From NCBI RefSeq assembly GCF_009193135.1, contig NZ_VUKC01000023.1:1-38733 (forward strand): a stretch of 38,733 nucleotides of DNA, given 5' to 3'. The notes below the pieces were generated by a model, which searched no databases, was not told the DNA's origin, and worked only from the letters and a program-made list of their open reading frames with translations. Shown here piece after piece: positions 32,308 through 38,733 of this stretch; position 1 is the first letter of the stretch; every line of letters begins with the position of its first letter. The position numbers and the translations under genes were made by a program. The DNA comes from Georgenia satyanarayanai. GTDB lineage: Bacteria; Actinomycetota; Actinomycetes; Actinomycetales; Actinomycetaceae.

Positions 32308-33111
32308 ATGCCCATCTCGCGCCTCCGGTACGACGACGACCTGCGCCTGGCCCACGTGATCGCCGACCAGGTCGACGCCCAGACGATGGCCCGCTTCCAG
32401 GCCCTGGACCTCGTCGTCGAGACCAAGCCGGACCTCAGCCCCGTGTCCGACGCCGACCGGTCCGCCGAGGAGATCGTCCGTGCCCAGCTCGGCCGCACCC
32501 GGCCGCGTGACTCGGTGCTCGGCGAGGAGTTCGGCACCACCGGCCGGTCCTCGCGGCAGTGGATCGTCGACCCCATCGACGGGACGAAGAACTTCGTCCG
32601 CGGTGTGCCGGTGTGGGCCACGCTCATCGGGCTCGTCGAGGACGACGAGGTCGTGCTCGGTGTCGTCTCCGCCCCGGCGCTGGGCCGCCGCTGGTGGGCC
32701 ACCCTCGGGTCCGGCGCGTGGACCGGGCGCTCGCTGTCCTCCGCGCGGCAGCTCCACGTGTCGAGCGTGTCGCGCATCGAGGACGCCTCGCTCAGCTACT
32801 CCTCCCTGGACGGCTGGGCCGAGGCCGCTCGGCTGCGCGCCTTCCTCAACGTCGCCCAGCGCTGCTGGCGCACCCGGGCCTACGGCGACTTCTGGTCCTA
32901 CATGCTCGTCGCCGAGGGCGCCGTCGACCTCGCGGCCGAGCCCGAGCTCGAGACCTACGACATGGCCGCCCTCGTCCCGATCGTCACCGAGGCCGGCGGC
33001 AGGTTCACCAGCCTCTTCGGCGCACCCGGCCCCTTCGGCGGCAACGCCGTCGCCACCAACGGCTTGCTCCACGACGAGGTCCTCCAGCTGCTCACCGCCC
33101 AGGAGGACTGA
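32308..33111 (+). CDS. hisN: Histidinol-phosphatase, inositol monophosphatase family
   Basis: HisN removes phosphate from L-histidinol phosphate in histidine synthesis. The 267-residue protein has the metal-site motifs of the inositol-phosphatase fold: the KPDLSPVSDADRSAEE segment, GEEFG, DPIDGTKNFVRG, WATLIGLVEDDE, and the late ETYDMAALVPIVTEAGG with its catalytic-site Asp. The actinobacterial HisN group has this exact pattern, in contrast to HAD-type histidinol phosphatases. It could act on inositol phosphates, but its usual neighbours aroA and rsgA in this group favour HisN. It lies 8.6 kb from rsgA here, with recCBD between. Confidence 0.88.
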   Translation: MPISRLRYDDDLRLAHVIADQVDAQTMARFQALDLVVETKPDLSPVSDADRSAEEIVRAQLGRTRPRDSVLGEEFGTTGRSSRQWIVDPIDGTKNFVRGVPVWATLIGLVEDDEVVLGVVSAPALGRRWWATLGSGAWTGRSLSSARQLHVSSVSRIEDASLSYSSLDGWAEAARLRAFLNVAQRCWRTRAYGDFWSYMLVAEGAVDLAAEPELETYDMAALVPIVTEAGGRFTSLFGAPGPFGGNAVATNGLLHDEVLQLLTAQED

Positions 33112-33141
33112 GCCGCTCTTCCGCGGGGCGACTGCCGGCAC

Positions 33142-33147
33142 TACGCT
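33142..33147 (+). promoter_or_regulatory. -10 box of the second alpha/beta hydrolase gene
   Basis: TACGCT lies 27 bases before the ATG at 33175. A GCGGAGAA ribosome-binding site follows, so this transcript has a short leader. Confidence 0.4.
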
Positions 33148-33174
33148 CGGCGCAGTCGTCGAGCGGAGAACGCC

Positions 33175-33888
33175 ATGGCCCACCCCGTCATCCTCGTCCC
33201 CGGGTTCTGGCTGGGTGCGTGGGCGTGGGGGGACGTCCTCGCCGAGCTGCACCGCGCGGGGTGCGAGGCGCAGGCGCTGACCCTGCCCGGCCTCGAGCAC
33301 GCGGACTCCGACCGCTCGGGCATCACCTTCCGGGACCACGTCGACGCCATCTGTGGCGCCGTCGAGGCCACCGGTCGCCCGACCGTCCTCGCCGTGCACA
33401 GCGGCGCCGGTTTCTCCGGGTACGCGGCGAGCGACCGCCTCACCGACCGTCTCGCCGCCATGGTCTACGTCGACACGGCGCCGGGCGTGGGAGCCATGGA
33501 CCCGGGCTTCGACGGCGTGGAGCTGCCGCTGGACTGGGAGTCCCTCGCCGCCGAGGAGAACCTCGACGGCCTCAGCGAGCAGCAGCTGCAGACCTTCCGC
33601 AGCCGGGCCGTCCCCCAGCCCGGGGGCGTGCTGCGCGGCACGGTGGACCTCGTCGACGACGCCCGCCGCGACATCCCCAGCACCTTCGTGTGCACGAGCT
33701 TCACCGCCGACGCCTACCGCACCTACGCCGCCGAGGGCTCGATGCCCTGGCTCGCCGGCATCCCCGAGCTCACCGACACGACGTGGGTGGACCTGCCCAC
33801 GAGCCACTGGCCGATGTGGTCGCGCCCCCGAGAGCTCGCCGCCGTCATCGCCGAGGTCGCCGGGGTGGGCACGGGCGCGCTCGGGTAG
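33175..33888 (+). CDS. Alpha/beta-hydrolase fold protein (salicylate-esterase-like group)
   Basis: This 237-residue protein has the small-hydrolase layout. VILVPGFWLGAWAWGDVLAE supplies the oxyanion segment with the GFWLGAWAW pattern also seen in plant salicylate and methyl-jasmonate esterase-like proteins. VLAVHSGAG is the nucleophile elbow with Ser76, where the first Gly of GxSxG is Val. DLPTSHWPMWSRPRELA near the C-terminus has the catalytic His. The Asp is likely in the strand before FTADAYRTYAA. It follows hisN by 63 bases with its own ribosome-binding site. The substrate is unknown. Confidence 0.83.
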   Translation: MAHPVILVPGFWLGAWAWGDVLAELHRAGCEAQALTLPGLEHADSDRSGITFRDHVDAICGAVEATGRPTVLAVHSGAGFSGYAASDRLTDRLAAMVYVDTAPGVGAMDPGFDGVELPLDWESLAAEENLDGLSEQQLQTFRSRAVPQPGGVLRGTVDLVDDARRDIPSTFVCTSFTADAYRTYAAEGSMPWLAGIPELTDTTWVDLPTSHWPMWSRPRELAAVIAEVAGVGTGALG

Positions 33889-33914
33889 TGGACCCCGCCG
33901 GGGAGGATGGAGGG

Positions 33915-34463
33915 ATGACCGAGCGCCGGCCGCACGACGTCCCCGTCGAGACGTGGGTGGACCGTCTCGTCCGCGACGCGGAGGCACGTGGGGCCTTCAC
34001 CGACCTGCCCGGCGCGGGCAAGCCGCTGCCCGGCATCGACGAGCCGCTGCACGAGGACTGGTGGATCCGCCAGAAGCTGCGCAGCGAGGACCTGCCCGCC
34101 GAAGGTCTCCTGCCGCCCGCGCTGCTCCTGCGCAAGGAGCTCGCGGCCCTGCCCGAGACCGTGCGCCACCTGCACGACGAGGACGCCGTCCGCGACGCGG
34201 TGCGTGCGCTCAACCGGCGGGTGGCGCACTACATCCGCACCCCGACGGGGCCGGTCCTGCCCGTCGCACCCGCGGACCCGGACGCCGTCGTCGCGCAGTG
34301 GCGCGCGGAGCGGGGCGGGGACGCGCGGGCCGGCACGACCCGACCGCCCGGGCGCGCGGCGCCCGCACGTCCCGCCCGGCGGCGCTGGTGGCGGCGGCTA
34401 CGCCGGACGCGCCAGCACCCCGCCGACGTACCCCGCGACGGCGCCCGCCCACACGAGGAGTAG
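33915..34463 (+). CDS. DUF1992 (DnaJ-homologue-28-like) protein
   Basis: This 182-residue protein has the DUF1992 pattern in its first 70 residues: WVDRLVRDAEARGAFTDLPG, GKPLPGIDEPLHEDWWIRQK, LLPPALLLRKEL, followed by VRALNRRVAHYI. The same domain occurs in the human J-domain-type protein DNAJC28, but there is no HPD motif here, so a J-domain function is not supported. The last 50 residues are Arg/Pro-rich and basic (RRRWWRRLRR). The ATG is preceded by GGAGGATGGAGGG. The 3' end overlaps the convergent zinc-ribbon gene by 66 bases. The function is unknown. Confidence 0.82.
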   Translation: MTERRPHDVPVETWVDRLVRDAEARGAFTDLPGAGKPLPGIDEPLHEDWWIRQKLRSEDLPAEGLLPPALLLRKELAALPETVRHLHDEDAVRDAVRALNRRVAHYIRTPTGPVLPVAPADPDAVVAQWRAERGGDARAGTTRPPGRAAPARPARRRWWRRLRRTRQHPADVPRDGARPHEE

Positions 34464-36383
34464 GCCGGGGGCGAGGGTGAGGACGGCTCCGCGGACCACC
34501 ACCGCGGCGATGACGTAGGCGACCGAGAGGACGACGACGAGGAGGGCCGACTTCCGCGTGAGGCTGCCCTTCCCCGTCACGCCGAACGCCATCGCGACGG
34601 CGAGCAGGACGAGCAGCACGCGCGCCGCGGCAGCGACGAGGTGCACCACGGCGTCCTCGGACACGTTCGGGACCTCACCGAGCGCGTCGAGGGGGGCGGT
34701 GCCGACGATGGTGAGCCCGTCGGCGGTGGTGAGGAGGTCCCACGGCAGGAGCGTGCCGAGCAGGACGAGGGCCGCCCCGCCGAGCACGAGGAGCGTGCGC
34801 AGCAGGGGCCGCCGGTCGGAGGCGACCTGGGTGAAGGCGGCCTGGGCGAGGAGCCGCCCCTCGCCGTCGCTGGCGGTGACCTCGAGGTCGCGGGTAACGG
34901 ACTCCCCGCCCGGTGGGGGCGGGGCGTCGACCGACATCCGGGCCTGGCCGACGCCGCCGGGCGGTGCGGTGACCACCGGGGGCGTGAACGTCACGTGCGC
35001 GGTGCCGTGGGAGTCGACGGCGGTGAGCCGGACGGCGAGCGGCTCCTGCCCCGCGGTGTTGTCGACGGCGACGGCGAAGGACCCGCGGCGCGTGTCGGTC
35101 CGGGTGAGGTGTCGCGGGGTGACCTCCAGCCCGGCCGTCGTGATCGGCGACGGCGTCGTCGTCACCTCGAGGGAACCCGGTGCCTCGTGCTCGGTGACAC
35201 CGTCGCCCGCGACGACCGAGAAGGGACGCACGACGGTCCGCCCGCGCGGGACCGCCTCGGTGAGCCGCACGTGCCCGCGGGCGACGGCGACCTCGCCCGG
35301 CGGGACGCGCAGCTGCTGCGGCACGAGGCTGACGACGAGCGCACGGGCGGGGTCCCGCCCACCGAGGGCGAGGTCCACCACCTGCCGCCCGCGGCGGTTG
35401 TCGACATGGACCTCGAACTCCGCGGCGAACGCGTTGGTCACGCGCAGCTCGCGCGGCGCGAGGCTGACGCCGACGGGGACCGCCTCGGGCTCCGGCGAGG
35501 TGTGCTGGACGAGCGTGAGGGTCGCGGTGGCCTCGCCCCCGTCGTTGGTGGCGCTGACCGTCAGCTGCCGGGTCGCGTCCTGCCCGGGCGCCGGGGTGGG
35601 TGCCATGAAGTGGCCACGCACCTCGACGAGCCGGCCGGCGGGCACCTGCACCACCCGCGGGACGAAGCCGAACCGCACGACCCCCTCGGGGTCGGTGCCC
35701 GACAGCTCGAAGCTCTGCGGGTAGTTCGCCCTCCGGTTGTCGATCCGCACGACGAACCGGGCGCGCGCCTCGTCGGTGAGCCGCAGGAGCCGGGGCTGGA
35801 CGTCGAGCGTCGCGGGTGGACCGTGCGGCGCGACGGTGAGGGTGACCGGCACCGGCACGTGCAGGTCCGGCGCGGACTCGGCGCCCACGTGGAGCAGGAC
35901 CGTCAGCCGCTGGGCGGGGACGTGCGCGCCGTCCCGGATCCTGAGGACGACCTCGAGGGTGCCCTCGTCCCCGGGCATGAGCCGCAGCGGGGCGGGGCTC
36001 ACGTCGAGCCAGTCCGGCGGCTCCTCGGCCTCGACGACGACGCCGTCCACCACCGAGGACCTGTTGGACACCCGCGCGGTGACCGTCGCCGCCTGCTCGG
36101 GGACGAGCGTGACGTCCGCGGTCGCGCTGTGGACCTCCGGCGCCCGGGCGTCCGCCGTCGTGGTGCGCACGGCGGTCGTGCCCTCAGCGGGACCGGGTGC
36201 CGGTCCGGGGGCCGTGGTCGCCACCGCCTCGACCGTCTCGGGGACCGTCGCGTCGGCCGGGTGACCGCCGATGGTCGTGGCCCCCGTGTCCCACCCGAGG
36301 TAGGCGTCGCAGGCGCGGCAGAACGCGGTGCCCTGCGGGTTCGCCGCCCCGCAGCTCTCGCACACGTCCTCGACCGTCGCCAT
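34398..36383 (-). CDS. Zinc-ribbon, Ig-like-repeat membrane protein of unknown function
   Basis: This 661-residue protein starts at ATG 36383. The open frame goes on upstream, but the start gives the zinc-ribbon MATVEDVCESCGAANPQG with Cys8, Cys11, Cys22 and Cys25. A disordered Thr/Pro/Ala-rich stretch (about 40-80) leads to four beta-rich modules of about 105-120 residues. Modules two to four share LxPRxLRxT, VDNRR and VPxGxxxxxRGH motifs, as in CARDB/NPCBM-like domains of cell-surface proteins. The C-terminus has four membrane helices (about 528-547, 582-603, 613-632, 634-656). There is no signal peptide, so the modules may lie in the cytoplasm or be exported in an unusual way. It diverges from sbcD. 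I do not recognise a named family. Confidence 0.8.
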   Translation of the reverse strand: MATVEDVCESCGAANPQGTAFCRACDAYLGWDTGATTIGGHPADATVPETVEAVATTAPGPAPGPAEGTTAVRTTTADARAPEVHSATADVTLVPEQAATVTARVSNRSSVVDGVVVEAEEPPDWLDVSPAPLRLMPGDEGTLEVVLRIRDGAHVPAQRLTVLLHVGAESAPDLHVPVPVTLTVAPHGPPATLDVQPRLLRLTDEARARFVVRIDNRRANYPQSFELSGTDPEGVVRFGFVPRVVQVPAGRLVEVRGHFMAPTPAPGQDATRQLTVSATNDGGEATATLTLVQHTSPEPEAVPVGVSLAPRELRVTNAFAAEFEVHVDNRRGRQVVDLALGGRDPARALVVSLVPQQLRVPPGEVAVARGHVRLTEAVPRGRTVVRPFSVVAGDGVTEHEAPGSLEVTTTPSPITTAGLEVTPRHLTRTDTRRGSFAVAVDNTAGQEPLAVRLTAVDSHGTAHVTFTPPVVTAPPGGVGQARMSVDAPPPPGGESVTRDLEVTASDGEGRLLAQAAFTQVASDRRPLLRTLLVLGGAALVLLGTLLPWDLLTTADGLTIVGTAPLDALGEVPNVSEDAVVHLVAAAARVLLVLLAVAMAFGVTGKGSLTRKSALLVVVLSVAYVIAAVVVRGAVLTLAPGLLLVWAGAVAGYVGGVLARPA

Positions 36384-36411
36384 CCCCGTGACCCCTCGTC
36401 GGACCGCCACG

Positions 36412-36417
36412 ATCGTA
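36412..36417 (-). promoter_or_regulatory. -10 box of the zinc-ribbon membrane protein gene
   Basis: TACGAT on the minus strand lies 28 bases before the ATG at 36383, which has GAGGGGT as ribosome-binding site. Confidence 0.45.
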
Positions 36418-36524
36418 CCGCCGCCGGTGGCGGATCCGCCCTGCCCGAAGGGGCAGTGCGCCGTGCCCCGGCGGCGTGTCGGGCGCCCTCCGCGGGGCTC
36501 CCCGGCGATGTCGGTGGCCGCGGT

Positions 36525-36530
36525 TACCGT
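36525..36530 (+). promoter_or_regulatory. Leaderless-type -10 box of sbcD
   Basis: TACCGT, then six bases, then the ATG at 36537. No Shine-Dalgarno site is present. Confidence 0.55.
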
Positions 36531-36536
36531 CGACCC

Positions 36537-37754
36537 ATGCGCATCCTGCACACCTCGGACTGGCACCTGGGGCGCACCCTGCACGGGGTCGACCTCGTCG
36601 CGCACCAGGCTGCCTTCCTCGACCACCTCGTCGAGGTGGTCCGCCAGGAGCGCGTCGACGCCGTCCTCGTCGCCGGTGACGTGTACGACCGCGCGATCCC
36701 GCCCGTCGCCGTCGTCGACCTCCTCACCGACGCCCTGCTGCGGCTCACCGAGCTCACCCGCGTCGTCCTCACCCCCGGGAACCACGACTCCGCCACCCGG
36801 CTCGGCTTCGCCGCCCCGCTCTTCCGCGAGCGGCTCGCGGTGCGGACGCGGGTGGAGGACCTCGCGCGGCCCCTCGAGCTGCCGTCCGCGGACGGGGAGT
36901 CCTCCGCGCTCGTCTACGCCCTGCCCTACCTCGACCCGGACACCACCCGCCACCGCCTCGCCGAGGAGGACGACGACGCCGCCCCGGCCGTCCCCGCACG
37001 GTCGCACGAGGCGGTGGCCGCGGCCGCCATGCGCCGGGTGCGGGCGGACCTCGCCACCCGGCGCGCGGCGGGACCGCGGGTGCCCGCCGTCGTCATGGCC
37101 CACGCCTTCGTCGTCGGCGGGAGGGCCTCGGAGTCCGAGCGGGACATCCGCGTCGGCGGCGTCGACGCCGTGCCGCTCGACGTCCTCACGGGAGGGGAGC
37201 TCGCCCCGGACTACGTCGCGCTCGGTCACCTCCACGGACCGCAGCGCGTGGGGCCGGGGGCCGCGGACGGGGCGCGCGGGCCGCTCGCCCGGTACTCCGG
37301 CTCCCCGCTGGCCTACTCCTTCTCCGAGATGCACCACACGAAGTCGAGCGTGCTCCTCGAGCTCGGCGCCGAGGGGGTGGGGCACGTCGAGCTCCTGCCC
37401 ACGCCCTGCCCGCGGCGCCTGTCGGAGGCGTCCGGCAGCCTCGAGGAGCTGCTCTCCGCCGCCTTCGACGCGCAGGCCCAGGACTGGGTCCGGGTGGCCG
37501 TCACCGACACCGCGCGCCCGCGGGACCTGTACGCCCGGGTCCGGGCACGCTTCCCGCACGCCCTCGTCGTCCAGCACCGGCCCACCGTGCCGTTGACCGG
37601 CGGACCGGCCCGTGCCGTCACCGCCACGCGGGACCCGCTGGAGGTGACGGCCGAGTTCGTCCAGGACGTCACCGGTGAGGCGCCCACGCCGGCCGAGACC
37701 GCGGTGCTGCGTGCCGCCTACGAGGCCGCACTCGCCGCCGAGAGGAGCGCCTGA
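36537..37754 (+). CDS. sbcD: Exonuclease subunit SbcD (Mre11-like)
   Basis: SbcD is the nuclease of SbcCD, which cuts hairpins and blocked DNA ends. The 405-residue protein has every metal-binding motif: SDWHLGR (Asp8, His10), AGDVYDRA (Asp48), PGNHDSATRLG (Asn82, His83, Asp84), AHAFVVGG and YVALGHLHGPQ. These match Mre11/SbcD phosphodiesterase motifs I to V. The C-terminal cap (GHVELLPTPCPRRL and beyond) fits the SbcC-binding region. It is followed by sbcC with one base between stop and start, so the two are co-translated. Its neighbour on the left diverges. Confidence 0.95.
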   Translation: MRILHTSDWHLGRTLHGVDLVAHQAAFLDHLVEVVRQERVDAVLVAGDVYDRAIPPVAVVDLLTDALLRLTELTRVVLTPGNHDSATRLGFAAPLFRERLAVRTRVEDLARPLELPSADGESSALVYALPYLDPDTTRHRLAEEDDDAAPAVPARSHEAVAAAAMRRVRADLATRRAAGPRVPAVVMAHAFVVGGRASESERDIRVGGVDAVPLDVLTGGELAPDYVALGHLHGPQRVGPGAADGARGPLARYSGSPLAYSFSEMHHTKSSVLLELGAEGVGHVELLPTPCPRRLSEASGSLEELLSAAFDAQAQDWVRVAVTDTARPRDLYARVRARFPHALVVQHRPTVPLTGGPARAVTATRDPLEVTAEFVQDVTGEAPTPAETAVLRAAYEAALAAERSA

Positions 37755-37755
37755 C

Positions 37756-38733
37756 ATGCGCGTCCACCACCTCACGCTCGAGGCCGTCGGGCCCTTCGCC
37801 GGGCGTCACGAGGTCGACCTCGACCAGCTCTCCGCCGGCGGCCTCTTCCTCCTCGAGGGCCCCACCGGCTCGGGCAAGTCCACCCTCATCGACGCCATCA
37901 CCTTCGGCCTGTACGGCACGCTCGGCAGTCCCGCCCGCGACGACCGGCTGCCCTCGGCCCACGCCCCCGGGGCCGAGCCGGTCATCGAGGTGGTCCTCTC
38001 CACCGGCGCCGGCATCTACCGGGTCCGCCGCACCCCGGCCTTCCAGCGTCCCAAGCGCCGTGGGGAGGGCACCACGCGGCAGAACGCCACCGCCAGGCTG
38101 TGGCGACTGGAGTCGGTCTCCGACCCCGTCGGGGAGCCGCTCGCGGCCACCACCCAGGAGGTCGGGGCCGAGGTCCGCCGCATCGTGCGGCTGGACCGCA
38201 GCCAGTTCAGCCAGACCGTCGTGCTGCCGCAGGGGCGCTTCTCCACGTTCCTGCGCGCCAAGCCCGACGAGCGGGCCGCCGTCCTCCAGGACGTCTTCGG
38301 CACCGAGGTCTACCAGCGGGTCCAGGACCAGCTCGTCGCGATGGCGCGCCAGGCGAGGGGCGACCTCGAGGCCGCCCGCCGGGAGGTCACCGGCTGCGTC
38401 GGCAACCTCGGCGCCCTGCTCCCCGAGGAGGACGAGTCCGTCGCCGCGCTCGAGCAGGGTGCCGCCGCGCTCGACGCCGCGGCGCTGGAGGAGGTCGCGT
38501 CCGCCGTCGTCGCACGCGCGGAGGGCGAGCACGCCGCCGCGCAGGCGCGGCGGGAGGAGGCCCGTACGGCCGAGCGGGCCGCGCAGCAGGCGCTCGACGC
38601 CGAGCGGGACCTCGCGAGGCGGGTGCGCCGGCGCCGCGACCTGCTCGCCGAGCAGGAGCTCCTCGCCGCCCGCGAGGAGGCCGTCGCTGCCCGCGGCGCG
38701 GAGCTCGCGGCCGCGCGACGAGCCGCGGTGGCC
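37756..38733 (+). CDS. sbcC: Exonuclease subunit SbcC (Rad50-like), N-terminal part
   Basis: SbcC is the SMC-type ATPase of the SbcCD complex. The frame is open from ATG 37756 to the window end (326 codons, no stop). Residues 1-54 hold MRVHHLTLEAVGPFAGRHEV and Walker A GPTGSGKST (35-43), followed by DAITFGLYGTL. The conserved Q-loop reads LDRSQFSQTVVLPQGRFSTF, followed by LRAKPDERAAVLQDVFGTE, the standard SbcC signature. From about residue 185 the sequence is Ala/Arg/Glu-rich with many heptad-like leucines, the start of the coiled-coil arm. The zinc hook and the C-terminal ATPase half lie beyond the window. Confidence 0.95.
   Translation, partial: MRVHHLTLEAVGPFAGRHEVDLDQLSAGGLFLLEGPTGSGKSTLIDAITFGLYGTLGSPARDDRLPSAHAPGAEPVIEVVLSTGAGIYRVRRTPAFQRPKRRGEGTTRQNATARLWRLESVSDPVGEPLAATTQEVGAEVRRIVRLDRSQFSQTVVLPQGRFSTFLRAKPDERAAVLQDVFGTEVYQRVQDQLVAMARQARGDLEAARREVTGCVGNLGALLPEEDESVAALEQGAAALDAAALEEVASAVVARAEGEHAAAQARREEARTAERAAQQALDAERDLARRVRRRRDLLAEQELLAAREEAVAARGAELAAARRAAVA

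Noticed and set aside
1-38733. CRISPR arrays, insertion sequences, prophage, restriction or toxin-antitoxin systems
   Set aside because: No spaced direct repeats, transposase or integrase motifs, or defence-gene clusters were found. The HNH gene is a DUF222-type protein and not part of a restriction locus.

Overview
This is a chromosomal window from a very GC-rich actinobacterium. The evidence is a tmRNA with an actinobacterial-type tag (ADSKRTDFALAA), the 24-residue ribosomal protein bL37, a sigma-R/RsrA pair, a DUF222/HNH (13E12-type) gene behind an actinobacterial SOS box, and several leaderless start sites of the TAnnnT-N6-ATG kind. It fits Micrococcales-type bacteria, but genus cannot be read from the sequence. 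I see no phage, insertion sequence, CRISPR array, tRNA or rRNA, and no gene-free stretch longer than about 250 bases.

Region 1 (1-7612) is the most unusual part. After the tail of a repeat protein and a strong hairpin comes a seven-gene leftward operon. It encodes a lipoprotein solute-binding protein, two Dpp/Opp-type permeases, a double-ATPase subunit, two carboxymuconolactone-decarboxylase/AhpD-fold proteins and a luciferase-like flavin monooxygenase. All six gene junctions are 4-base overlaps, and a 32-base imperfect palindrome lies before the first gene. The set matches what I recall as the KPN_01854/KPN_01858/Avi_7169/Avi_7170 cassette, a conserved import-plus-oxidation system with no known substrate.

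Region 2 (7688-14124) holds mixed genes: a secreted CAP-domain protein with a GTCAC direct repeat at its promoter, a decayed DUF4352 fragment, a small unknown protein with a DUF72 protein, the LexA-box-controlled DUF222/HNH gene, an alpha/beta hydrolase and an acetyltransferase.

Region 3 (14266-20675) concerns translation quality control and thiol stress. It has ssrA (tmRNA), a DoxX-like protein, a DUF2207 membrane protein, smpB, a TorD-like chaperone preceded by a possible leaderless small ORF, a dehydrogenase, bL37, and rsrA-sigR. Perfect sigma-R promoters (GGAAT-N18-GTT) lie before both sigR and ssrA, which suggests that oxidative thiol stress raises both the sigma factor and the ribosome-rescue RNA.

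Region 4 (20676-38733) runs mostly rightward. It has a DoxX-family protein, aroA, rsgA, a tightly coupled recC-recB-recD operon, hisN, an alpha/beta hydrolase, a DUF1992 protein, a leftward zinc-ribbon/Ig-repeat membrane protein, and sbcD followed by the start of sbcC, which runs off the end. Double-strand-break processing is therefore encoded twice here (RecBCD and SbcCD).
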